Positions 11,346-22,949 of a stretch of DNA of 64,000 nucleotides are shown piece after piece. How positions within the stretch are numbered: position 1 is the first letter of the stretch; each line of letters starts with the position of its first letter. The position numbers and the translations under genes are program-made. Below the pieces are notes generated by a model. That model was not told the DNA's origin. It saw nothing but the letters and a program-made list of their open reading frames with translations, and searched no databases. This DNA is from Sycobia sp. Sy_11 (lineage: Eukaryota > Arthropoda > Insecta > Hymenoptera > Epichrysomallidae), in assembly GCA_018907035.1 (NCBI GenBank), contig JACCIC010000015.1, positions 2,048,001 to 2,112,000 on the forward strand. Reading direction: 5' to 3'.

Positions 11346-13592
11346 AAATAGTCATTTTACTGCAGCATGAATTTTAAAAGTCAATAATTTTCGCTACTAA
11401 AAAAACCGAGAATCGCTGTTTGTATAGTACCTCCGAATAATTCGTTATCGAAATTGAAATAATGCTAGCGAGCAGCTTGGAGACTTTAAGCAGAGTCCAG
11501 TACTCAATGATAGTAAATATAAATGCCTTTACCGTCTAATCCAATTGGTTACATATTGGTTACACATCAAAATCTCAGAACGATCATATTCGGTGAATTT
11601 TACTTCACTCTATGTCGACAATATATTATTCCGCTTTGGTGAGGATCTTCCATATAAAAAATTGTAATATATTCGATGAAGATAAGAGCAAATATTGTAG
11701 AATCTTCATACAGGAAAATGAATTTGTTAAATATTACAAAAATTCTTTAATTTAGCACAACAAAAAATCCTTTTTTTTTGGTTATGTATCGAATGAATTT
11801 TTTGTTCAATAAACCACTTTGAATGTGTTCTTAAGCCATATGTTCATTTAAAAAATACTTATTTGGATGAAAATAGTACATTTCATACCGGGTACGGAAG
11901 GCTTTATTTACGAAAGGAAAGGTTTGCGGGCCGAAGCGAATCCGCGAATGGTAACGAGATTCGTAAAAAAGCCTTTTCGTACTATTTAAGGACTATATTT
12001 TTCCTTATGAGAACCGGAATCAAGTGGCGAAGTTGCGATTTGTAATTTAGAATGAGGAAAAATATATTTATTTACCCGATCGAATAGACAAGGAGTCGAG
12101 TTTGGAAAAATCTTTATTTTAATCACGACACGTGTAACTGTTTCCTGGCGGTCATTAAGCGAACGAGGTACGACCTAGGCATGCAAGAGAAGAGACAGAT
12201 CATTCACTTTTTGGACATTGTTTGAGATAGTCGATTCTGGCTAAATTAGTCTACCTAGTACAACACTCACTTTATAATGTGATAGAATATATTAAAATGT
12301 TTGAACTTTACACGTGGTATAAACATGTAGACGTACGTATATCAACTTATTAAAGTGGATATACATATACATACATACGTGTACGCGCGCACGCGCATGC
12401 ATGCATGCGTATGAGCAATTATTATTTCACGAATTCATTAGAAGGGGCATATTGTCTGTCTCATAATTCGGTATGCCAGATATAAAACACCAGAAAATAT
12501 GCGAGCGACTTGCTGTTCTGTAACCACGAATGCGTAACAAAGCATGACGATCGAGTCCGCGTCAACTTTCGACATATTCTATAATGTTGAATAATCTCCA
12601 GTTTTATATTCTTGGTTTTTTTTTATGGAGAAACGATGCGTAGAAGCCAGCAGTACGATTTTATTTTTCTTAGACGTGCGTGAAAAGAACAATAGGGGAG
12701 AAAGGTAATTGAGTAATTGACAAATTGAAATCTTAATTTGTATAGATATTTTGTATTTATTTGTGCGAACTTTTCCTTTCATTTTCGTATGAACCAGCTT
12801 ATGCTTAACTTTTTATTGTGTATACTAGAATAATAGAATTTGTGTAAACCAATTATTAGCTATTACTTATTGACACATATTGGAACCGTATATACGATTA
12901 AAAGAATCATTACTTTGCAAAAGAAAAAAAAAAGAAACACATTGCAATTTTGTCTTTAAAATATATGTTTCCTGAATACAGAATGACCTTGAAATACTGT
13001 AAAAAAGGTGCTCGTCAGTTATAAAAAATCTTGAATATATTTTCAAGATTTCTCTTATTGAAGAAAATGATCACTTGAAATTCGGTTTATCTTGACATCG
13101 TATTCTAAGAAGATGTTATAATACATGAACGGTCCGTTTGTCGCAATTATAAAACGATATTCCATTTTCACTGCTCCATAAATGCTTGTTGAATACACTA
13201 CGCGTTTTTGACATTTAATCGTTATATTATAGTAATGATTAAAGCTTTAAGTTCAGATTCATTAATGTCAGATGAGATCTTTGTAAATTTTACTCATCAG
13301 GAGTCCTTTGTGTACAAACATCTTTTATTCATTGATATAATCCAATTATCTCCTCGGAAAATTTAGTTACTGCTGCAAATGTAAATTGAAGCAAAAAAAA
13401 TGTTCTATGAAATAGCACCTTTTCATATAGAAACGCAAAAAAGTATAGATTTACACATAGAGTAGTTTTAGCACAGATAGTAATGAACTGTTTAATTATT
13501 CAGTTAAATTATTAACTTGGACGAAGCCGAAGCACGGGATACTAGTTTTGTATAACAATAAGACCAAAAGATCAATTTTTCCAATGACACCA
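11346..13592. other. AT-rich intergenic DNA before the mariner insertion
   Basis: No gene supported. A 60-codon frame ending at 12045 begins in a somewhat GC-richer patch but has no recognisable content. An alternating purine-pyrimidine tract at 12359-12413 is listed separately. Confidence 0.55.
12359..12413. repeat. 55-bp perfect alternating purine-pyrimidine tract
   Basis: AT, AC, GT, CG, CA and TG steps follow each other without a break in the alternation. It includes GCGCGC and ATGCATGCATGC cores and is not a simple dinucleotide repeat. Confidence 0.85.
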
Positions 13593-13594
13593 TA

Positions 13595-13781
13595 TGATCA
13601 AATTTAATCCGGAATGGTGCATTTAAACTCTACGCGTAAATTGAATCGCTAAATTTTTTTCCTATATTAGTACAACCTTCTTTTATGTCCATGTTAAATT
13701 TAAGCGCCATATCTCCATTAGTGTGTGTTTGTCATCTGTTTGTTCACGACGCAAAAAGTTTGTCTGGCGATATTACTATGG
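13595..13781 (+). repeat. Left long inverted repeat of the mariner
   Basis: It pairs with 14313-14503 in reverse orientation over its full length with scattered mismatches and small gaps. Shared strings include ATTTAAACTC, ACGCGTAAA, TCTCCATTAGTG and AAAAAGTTTGTCTGGCGATATT. Confidence 0.88.
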
Positions 13782-14374
13782 AAAAAAAATTGATCAACGA
13801 GTTTTGTTTAAAATTTCGTGTTTCCAATGGAATTACGGCTCCAGAATCGTTGAAAATGTTGCAGAAGTGTTATGGGGAGTCTACATTATCGCGAACGCAA
13901 GTATTTGAATGGCACAAAGCATTTAGTGAAGGTCGTGAAGTCGTCGAAAACTCGCCTAATGCAAGTCGCCCATCCACCGAAAATCAAGGTGATGCTCATC
14001 GTTTTTTTCGATTACCACGGGGTGGTTCACCATGAATTCGTTCCAGGAAGTCAAACGGTCAATACTACTTGGCCGTTTTGTGGCGTCTACGTGAAGCAAA
14101 TCGTCCTAAAGAATCGAATGTGTGGACAGACAATCCATGGTTGTTTCACCACGATAATGTGCCGGTGCATTCGAACATGATTTCGTCTGATTTTTTGTAC
14201 AAACACGAAATGAAAGCCATCACTCAGCCACCGTATTCGCCAGATTTGCCTCCCTGTGACTTTCTCCTCTATTCGAAACTCAAAAATCCGTTTCGGGGAA
14301 CGCACCATGAGCCCATAGTCAATATCGCCAGACAAACTTTTTACGTCGTAAATAAACAGCCGACGAACACGCAC
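13778..14374 (+). pseudogene. Broken mariner transposase
   Basis: ATG at 13778 opens the amino-terminal helix-turn-helix region (Glu-Phe-Cys-Leu-Lys-Phe-Arg, later Glu-Trp-His-Lys-Ala-Phe, ending near Ser-Arg-Pro-Ser-Thr). At about 13975-13985 a deletion and frame change join this to the core segment Val-Phe-Phe-Asp-Tyr-His-Gly-Val-Val-His-His-Glu-Phe-Val-Pro. The linker with the first catalytic Asp (Asp-Glu-Thr-Trp motif) is missing. A second frameshift lies near 14063. The rest keeps the second and third catalytic Asp: His-His-Asp-Asn (14150-14161) and Pro-Cys-Asp, with exactly 34 residues between them. After Asn-Pro-Phe-Arg-Gly the frame runs into the inverted repeat, so the normal C-terminus is absent. 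It cannot make a working enzyme. Confidence 0.88.
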
Positions 14375-14503
14375 TAATGGAGATATTGCGCTCAAATTTC
14401 ACACGGACATCGAGAAAAGTTGTACCAATATAGGAACAAAAATTTTTACCGATTCAGTTTACGCGTGGAGTTTAAATACACCAGTCCTGGTCAGATTTGA
14501 TCA
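14313..14503 (-). repeat. Right long inverted repeat of the mariner
   Basis: Reverse-complement copy of 13595-13781. It includes a reversed copy of the sequence immediately before the transposase ATG (ACTATGG equivalent near 14313-14320). It may be an inverted copy of the 5' end that replaced the original 3' end. Confidence 0.85.
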
Positions 14504-14505
14504 TA

Positions 14506-15707
14506 TCGTATATAAATACTTAATGGGCTCAGTAGTGGAATTTGATCCAGAGATTTTCAAGACCTTTATTTCGTGAAAATCCGGAGACCTATTGAAAATG
14601 CTCCAAAGCGGTGCCCCACTGCTCAATTCCGTATAAAGAATACCTTCGGTCAACGATAAATAGTGCTTTGAGGATTAATATGTCGCTTATCGAGGATAAG
14701 TTTTTCTTATACGAAGATTTATATGTGTAGAATAAAGATGTTCAAAGCGTAAGGTACAGTCCCTGGAGCTGAAAATTTCGTTTGAGTGAAATTCGGACAT
14801 CGTGACCGATTAGAATTAATTTAATATTATTACTTTTATGGAAGATTTTAATATTTAATACAAAAGAACGACTGTAAGCTCGATGAAAAGCGATAAATAA
14901 TTAATATTTTGTATCGTATCAAAACTATTAGTTATCGTTCACAAAGCTTTCGCGGGAATTTACGATTACTATGAATAAATACGCAAATCCGATCATAATG
15001 GTCAATTATATACCTTAGCTACTTTTTTCGTTGAAATAGATGTAACAGCAAATCCTACCTTCGAGGATTGTAATGAAGCGAGCTACTATCTGAACCATAT
15101 GAATTGTCAATGTAATATTTTACGAACAAAGAAAAAATTCTTCCGAAATCTTAAGCGGCACAATAAGCATACGTCGATGAATGTAGCAAGTCTCGTTAGA
15201 AAATCAAACGCTGAAATTTATAAATTAAACTTAAAATTATTGAAAGAGTGTGACACACGTATATAGCTTCCAAACGAATACTGTAGCTATAGTTGTATAT
15301 TATATCATATATGATTATATAAGTTGGTAGGTGTTTGTATATGTTGATTTATACTATATAATTTACATCGAAGCATAAATGATTCAATGTTGTATTTTAA
15401 ATATAGGAAGAGATTAATTATTTCAAAAACAAAGAATCTAAACAATAACTTAACTAGGCAATAAAATAAGTAAGTAAAGAAAAAACTATGAAAGTTATGA
15501 AGCAACGAGAATATGTACGTGTGTAAGATAACATTTTCATAGTATACGATATATAGAATCCTAATTATTATTCACAAAAAAAAGTTTTTATTTGAAAAAA
15601 GATTAGAAAATAGTACAAGGACAGAGTATTAGAATACAGTGCTCTGAAAATTTTTTTGAGCGTATGTATGCTAAATTTCTGAAAAAATATACATATATGT
15701 ATACACC
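14506..15707. other. AT-rich intergenic DNA between mariner and copy 3
   Basis: No gene supported; a 66-codon minus-strand frame at 15305-15505 is hydrophobic low-complexity sequence. Confidence 0.55.
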
Positions 15708-15745
15708 TATATATACGTCTCGAAATCTAGTACATTAGACAGTTC
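15708..15745 (+). promoter_or_regulatory. Core promoter of secreted-protein copy 3
   Basis: TATATATAC at 15708-15716 is followed by GACAGTTC at 15738-15745, the octamer also found before copy 1. The TATA-to-initiator spacing is about 31-33 bases and the predicted leader about 91 bases. Confidence 0.55.
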
Positions 15746-15831
15746 TACATTTGGCATTCAAAGACGTATAGTGTAAAATATTTTATCGATATTCCATATT
15801 AGCAGGTTAAAGTTTCTAGAAGAAGGGCTTA

Positions 15832-16146
15832 ATGGCGTCGGCAAAGTTGGTACTATTATTCCTGATTGTTGCTCAGGCAACAATAATCATATCGGCCGAA
15901 AATTTTCCAAAAACGGTCTACATAACGCTTACGCCAAATGCCCCTAGAGGTATAAGGACATTTCTTGCAGATGAGGGTCACGTGATTTCGAGCTATACGA
16001 TAACACCGGAACCGGGAACGCTATTCAAAAGCAAGGTGATAGGCGGTGGCAAAAATGAAAATTCGATTAAACTACAATGCGATCTCACCAGCGACGATGT
16101 GGAAAACTTAATTGTCAAAATTGAAGCCAATCAAGCAAGACTATAA
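15832..16146 (+). CDS. Small secreted protein, tandem family copy 3
   Basis: Intronless, 104 residues, starting at the first ATG after the predicted start site. Residues 1-22 are a signal peptide (Leu-Val-Leu-Leu-Phe-Leu-Ile-Val core), with cleavage likely after Ser-Ala before Glu-23. The mature chain of 82 residues contains a single cysteine (Leu-Gln-Cys-Asp, residue 83), so it cannot form an internal disulfide. It shares with copy 1 Thr-Phe-x-Ala-Asp-x-Gly-x-Val-Ile-x-Ser-Tyr and Lys-Val-Ile-Gly-Gly-Gly-x-Asn-Glu-x-Ser-Ile. The Gly-Pro-Gly loop is shortened to Glu-Pro-Gly, two residues less than in the others. The sequon of copy 1 is lost (Asn-Glu-Asn). It is the shortest copy, ending just after the last beta-strand-like stretch. 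Function is unknown. Confidence 0.85.
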   Translation: MASAKLVLLFLIVAQATIIISAENFPKTVYITLTPNAPRGIRTFLADEGHVISSYTITPEPGTLFKSKVIGGGKNENSIKLQCDLTSDDVENLIVKIEANQARL

Positions 16147-16234
16147 GTGAAAAGAACAATTTGAAATATCACAGGATTCTCTGCAATAATTATGATTTAT
16201 ACCATGTAACTATTTGTAAATTTCTAATTACACA

Positions 16235-16240
16235 AATAAA
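16235..16240 (+). terminator. Polyadenylation signal of copy 3
   Basis: AATAAA lies 89 bases after the stop; an overlapping AATAAATAA string follows at about 16257. Confidence 0.5.
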
Positions 16241-18332
16241 ATTAATTTTAATATAAAATAAATAATCCTTTTTGAATTAATTTCATTCTTTTGTAATCGT
16301 AACATTATATATTAATTTCTATTTAAGTAGACTTTCTATGTATAGATATTAATTATGAAGTTTTTCAAAATTTATCCGGAATCATTTATACAATGTTTTT
16401 AATTGCTCTTTCTAATCTCTAAGAAAATCTTCGAGTGCTTTATATTGTAAAAATCTTAAATTCATAATGAAACTATTATTGTATATCAGCGATCACGAAC
16501 AGAGCGTAATATCAAAACACTAGACTGTGCTGAGGGAGGAAAGTTTTAAAGATTCAAAAAAATGACTATCGAAGACGGGCTCCAAACTTTGTGTATGTGT
16601 GGAAAATTAATCTCGGAATTCTAGGCCGTGCATTACGGACCTTTGTAAAAGAATTCTGAAAAAGTACCTCCAAAAGATAATTCTGATCTTAGATCTCGTT
16701 TTCATATGATATGCCCCTAGAGAAGCTACTTATCGATTGCCAGAATAAATCTGTTAAAGTTATGGGAATAAAGTTTCGAGTCGGCAAAGCGGGTCTGATC
16801 ACTCGAAAATTAATGTTCTTCAAAAATGTGCTATATCTATGTTTCTTTGATATTTAATCATTTCACTTTCGCTCAATAAATAATAATAAAAGTTTATAAT
16901 TCTCCCTTTTTAATATTGAATTTTATTTCATCTTACTAAAAATTAATGCTAGTTAAAGAAAATTCAAATAAACTTTATTCTACATAAAATTTTGAATCAA
17001 TCCCAATCGATTCCGTTTATAAATATTAATTTTCTGATCAATAACTTGATATTTGACAACGACAAATATGCTTTAAGGCCTAATTTAATAACTCTTTCAA
17101 AATTACTTTATCAAGTTTAAATTCCTACAAAATAAGGTGATTGAACTAACTATAATGTTATTAGTTTATACTATTAACGTATAATATTTATTCCCATAGC
17201 GTGATATTTCTTATTCTACTAGGAATCTAATTATTCTTATACAAACAATGCAGAGAACTAATTATTTGTCCAATGCTGCTGTCCACAGACATAGTCTCGT
17301 TTGGATTTTATTCAAATCTAATATTGGACAAACTTCTAATATAAAAATACAAGTACATCATCTTAAGTTTACTAAACTAATGGTTCTATATGTTATACAA
17401 TTTATTATATCATATATATAATAAATTATTTAACATAAATTTTAATTTCTTTACTTAGGCACTTGTGTGTGTATTCAATATAACTCAGTTAAATATACTC
17501 CGCATTTCAATCTATTATAGAAATAAATAATGAAGCTGTTCTTGATTTAGGTCCAAAGTATTTTGTTTGGTTGTGTACTGTATGAAACATATGAAGAATT
17601 TCAAAAACACGTGAATAATTCTAATTTTAGAGCATCGTATCTTAACTCTTTTTACATACAAAAGACTATAATACTTCATTTCCCTCAAATGTTGACGAGA
17701 ATCGATTGCTTAATCTAGATCGCAGCGAGCCTATCCCCCTAGTATCGTCACGGGTTCGCCGTATGCTGACCTTCCCTGAACCTATAATTAAATTCGGATC
17801 TTCTATAGATAGTAAATTTCGCGCATTATTATACGGCGCATACGCGATGGATGCGCTTGCGGCCGTCGAAACGCGCCTCAACGTCTTTCGGGTCTACATA
17901 TCATCCGGGAATCTTCATCGTTATTACGGTCGTGCACGCAGTGTCACGTGCTCCTGCATATACGAGGCTGCAAATCACAGCTTTGATCCTTTTTACCGTC
18001 GCTGGATGAAAGCGGGCATAAAAAAAGCCGTTTTCTCCACTGGTGTATACGTGACTTACGAAGTTTATTTGTTGCGCACTAACTCTGCAAGCAGCGCTAG
18101 ATGTTTTTGTTGCTGATACTTTTTTATTTTTCTGTTGTTTTGATTTCGTTGATTTACAATATGGATGCTGCTCTCTTTCTCGGGCTGATTTTTGTGACTT
18201 GTATTTGTTTTTATCCATGAAAATAAGTTTTAAATATTTTCGTATTTACAATATGTAGAAATCATATTTTTGAAGGGACTTGTTTCTCCTAGGAACTACT
18301 AAAATTGCTTTTTTCTGTTATTAGATTCTGTC

Positions 18333-18390
<58 letters not shown>

Positions 18391-21300
18391 ACCTTTTTTA
18401 AAAAAACTTTTTCAATAACCTCAAATTCTCAGGAGAAAATAAAGCATAATCTAGATAATAGTAGCTTTATCGAAATCCATTAATAAATTAAATCGTTGCA
18501 TTTTCAATGACGAGTTCATGTTTCATTTATCTGAATTTTACAGATACTTAAAGAAGTCTAATACTTCACTTGAATTGCTGGCCATGAATATAAAATACAA
18601 AAGTAACTAACTTTTTATCCAGTACGGTCGGAAGTTTCATTGCTCATGGAAAATCTTTCGTATTCAATGGGCTGTGTCGAAATGTAACAACATACTTTTT
18701 GCTTTGGAAAATGTGCAACGTCCGTTCTGCAGGAGAGATAAAAGAAAATAAAAAATCAGATTGGAAATTTCTTTTTCCCAAGTTAAATTGACGTTTTTAT
18801 CAATATTTACCTTATATTAATTAATATCTTACAAAGGTTTCGTTTTGTAAGGACACAATTCGAGATATAGCATATACTATTATCTTATACCACTCGAACC
18901 TCAAAATAACGTGTTTAACATGAATTTTCGTCTTTCGTGGAAATAAATATATTAGTGAACTTGTGTTGAGAGAACAATATTTAAGTAAATTTTCTGGTTA
19001 ATTTTTGTTTCAATAGTATCTCCTTTAGTTCAATATACACATTGATATAGACGTCTCTCCAACTTGTTTTATGCCTTCAGAAAAACATGATTATGGATAT
19101 TCACAATTCATCAAAATAAGAATTGTGTTGGCCGTGACCCCCTCATTTATCGTAAATCATTGTCTTCTGAGCCATTTAGAATTAAAGATATAAGAAGTCA
19201 CTTATGTCAACATGCAGAATCAGCTAATTCTCATTTAGCTGGTTGCATAACGGTACGTAATACTATGGAGTATCATTATGTGCACCCTTCTATGATAGCC
19301 AATGAAAATAATGACAATTTGACTGTTTTTATCTTCTATTAAAGCTTTCTAGAGGTCTCAACTGTACTATCAGTCTCTGAAGTGTAATAGAACATTCATG
19401 ATGCATCTTATTTAACAATCTGCATAAATAATCATGGAATCCAAAAAATCCGTAGAAGGAATCATGCAACTGTGTTTATTTTCAATTGAAAGCAACGGAA
19501 GCATCAATCTTATACATTTTGTGTTTATTTCTTATTAATTTCCCAAATTTACAATGGCTGTATATGGTGCGACCATTGTATACCCACATGTACGAGACTT
19601 CCAGGATGATGTTCATCTGTTATTGATCCTCAGTCAAAATAGATAATTAGAGATGCTCATAATTCAAGATTGGTATGTGACCTTCATTTTTGTCTCGTAA
19701 GCCTCATACCTCTCACTAAGCTCATGGTGAAACTGGCTTAATCCTACAACTAAACTGGAAGGGCAATAATCGACTTCCATGTTCGTAATAATTAAAAGAA
19801 TTGTTCCACTCTCAGAAACATATATTAACATAGTTGCATGAACACACACATTTCTTATAAATGACAATAACGAAACCAATCACTTGTTTTGTTTTCAACG
19901 ACCTGAAAAAGCATAAATAATTAATTAATTCAATACGAAATTCTTCTCAATAAGAATAGGAATTATCTTTCTCCTCCGTAGCAGCTTTCAGATCTTCTCA
20001 AACTTTCTTGACCGTTCCCAAGCCGAGTATCCCGCAACTTGGTAAGGAATAATCCGGATAGATATCAAGCCCCATAACGTGAAAGTCACGCGAAGCAAAA
20101 AGTAACCACAGCAGCGTAATTGTTGGAAAGGGATATAGGCAGGGAACTTCTATGCCAAAAATCTATGGCACGTACGCGGGCGAGCCGGTTGGCTGGGGTC
20201 AGCGACACTCTTCCGTATCTGGGGCCGATAATTCTTTTTTCCTAGAAACTTCGGACCGAGAGTCCATTTTTATGTTACATGCACGTATAACCAAGGCGAA
20301 GAGGCTCTTCGTTATATACTTTCGAGCTGCTTTGTAATTCCAAGCCGAACTCGGAAACTGAGAGAGCAGCGAGGGAAAATAGGATGATTCGATTTGCGCG
20401 CGAAAGAATTATTTGCGAGTGACTCTTTGTAAATTACAAGGTAGCGTCTAGCTGTTTAAAATAGTTTTGTTTTAGTCGCTGTATCATTGTGGAAAGGGTT
20501 TTTCTCTCCTTATCTTTCTGCAGTAATTCAGTTAGGCATGTTGAATAATGAATGAAGATTATCTCGAATGGTTTTGAAAATAAACGGAATGTTATTTAAT
20601 ATGTTATTTACTTTACTTGCCAAATTTCGAATTAACTTGAATAAGAAATAAAATAGTAAGAAATGTGATTGAATTTTAAGAAATATGTGATGAAAACAAA
20701 TAATTATTGAAAAAAGTATTATCAATGTGATAAAATTAAATTAAAGTTATGCATCTTTTGATTATTCATTTTAGTCCTGCATTTTTGTTAAGAAATTTGA
20801 TGCTTTACGTGTTAGTACCAGTTTAATCTTCTCTGGTACATGCACATATGAATACTTGTGTACTGCCAATGGAGAACATCGGATTAAATAACTGCGCAGT
20901 TCACCTTTTAAAATTCTAATTTCTAGAGCGTATATAAAAATAATTCTATTTGATAAATGAGGAATTTTGCTAGAATGTTTTACATAAATAAATTCTCTAA
21001 AATTAATAAAATTATTCAAATTTAAAAAAAAAAAAACTAAAAAACTAAAACTATAAAACTAACTATATATTTTTTTCTACTTTTGTTATTAGCAAACTTG
21101 TTTCTTCAATTGTCAAAACTAAGCGATTTGAAACTATTGATTGGAACTAATTTATTGTCGGTAGAAAATATAGCCAATGAAGATAGTCTTTTATCACTTA
21201 ACGTAGATCTCTGTAAATCTTTTATTATTTTCAAGATTGAAAAAAAAAATTACTTGCTTTTAAAATTCACTATAGGAACAGTCTCTAAAAGTTGAATTGT

Positions 21301-22557
21301 TTAGAAAAATTGGTTGCATTGTATCATTTATCATGTAATTTAATACGATTATACGACATGTTGTATAATCCATTTTTTGCCATTTTTAGACTAGAGAAAA
21401 GCATTGATTTTGCATTTTTTGCTTAAGGCTAAAATTATTTTAATTCTATTAGTAAAGCTTTTATTAAATTTCATCAGTATAATTTACGATACTAAACTCT
21501 TCTATTAAATTTTAAGAATGATCGTTGCATAAAAGATAGCTGTATATATGTATTTGTTCAGCCAATAAAACTAACAATATTGAGTATAAATTTTAATATA
21601 AAATTGCTTCAAAATTTAGTTCATGTAAAATGTCAGATATAGATTTGTACTATTGTACTTTTTATGTTTCAATACTTGATGAGTCATTAAATATTTTAGA
21701 CAAGCTATCTTCATTGATTTTGCGAACTGATAGAAAGAGAGTACCAAAGTTATATACAGGAGTGGCATGAATTTATATACACTGTCGTATACTTTCCTTC
21801 TTACCTATAGTGACATAATGCTAATCTATAAATGTATGGCTCGCTTAGGAGTGTTAAATAGGAGGGGGATGGGTGATGATTTGTGAAATAACAAGGTCAG
21901 AAGAAAATGATTTTAATTCTTGTAATCATTTTTTAGCGTCTCTGAAAAAATTTCTTAAGATTTTTATTTAATGGTTTGAAATATAGAATTATAACTTTCC
22001 TATATAAGGACTTGTTACTCTAATCATTCCTTGAGTGTTATTTATATCATTTACTTTTTTATGGGGGCATATAACTTCTATAAAATCTTTGTGAATTTAA
22101 TTCTCGTATACATGTCATTGAATCTGAGTCTGTAATTCAATTCAAATTAATACTATAGTAAACCTTGCTTTCTATATTCGATTAATAATAATAGATAACA
22201 TTATATTTGGTTTTCTTCTTAAATTTGCTGAGAATGACAATGACGGTGAATATTCCTTTACATTGAATGAATATTCAAGTTGGGAAAATCTGATTTAACA
22301 ATGCATAGAGTTCATCTTGACCGTCGATGTGAAATATGCTATTGTAGCTACATTTAACTACATATTTTAATTGAAAATATTTTTAACGATTCTCTTAAAT
22401 AAAGCTATAGAAGTAAATTGCAAATGAATTTATAAAAAACATATTACATCAATCTTTCGAATTTAGACTAATCATTAAGTCATTATACATCAAACTAGTA
22501 TCTAAAAGTCCATGTAAGCTTCCTTGAAATCGATGAGTAGATTGCCAACGAGAAACT
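16241..22557. other. Gene-poor AT-rich stretch with two GC-richer patches
   Basis: No supported gene. Around 17700-18130 the sequence turns CpG-rich and is open on both strands (136 codons +, 105 codons -). Neither translation has a recognisable domain or splice frame. A similar, smaller patch lies near 20140-20420. A (TA)n tract at 18336-18387 is listed separately. No downstream block like those after copies 1 and 2 was seen after copy 3. Confidence 0.5.
18336..18387. repeat. (TA)n microsatellite
   Basis: About 25 TA units without interruption. Confidence 0.95.
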
Positions 22558-22904
22558 GAGAGAGAGAGAGAGAGAGACCCATCTAGAATAGTATATATAT
22601 ATTATTCGCTCCAGTCTGTCAGTGAACGCGTGGTTCTCTGTCGATAATGGCGGAAGTATCGGTATATACATTTGTATATACGCGCAAAATTTATAGAATA
22701 TGGATAATCCCAACGTGTACCTGCCACAATTCGCGATCAACTTCATTAATAAAATGATCCGGCATCTGCGTTGGCATGGATATCGTCAATGTCGGAGGTT
22801 GTGCAGTTCCGGAATATCGGCAAGGGAGAGAGGAAATGACGCGTGCCCCGCACAATTTCAAAAAAGTAAAACCTACATTCCCTTTGCGACTTCTCTCACT
22901 GTCG

Positions 22905-22949
<45 letters not shown>

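Larger units (their letters stand above)
13595..14503 (+). mobile_element. Internally deleted mariner element with long inverted repeats
   Basis: The ends are precise: TA duplications at 13593-13594 and 14504-14505 flank terminal inverted repeats that begin TGATCAAAT. The repeats extend from 13595 to about 13781 and from about 14313 to 14503, roughly 190 bases each, reaching right up to the transposase start codon. Typical mariners have terminal repeats of about 30 bases. The 909-bp length compares with about 1.3 kb for complete family members. The interior codes for pieces of a DD34D transposase that is broken by a deletion and a frameshift. The element is non-autonomous. Confidence 0.92.
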
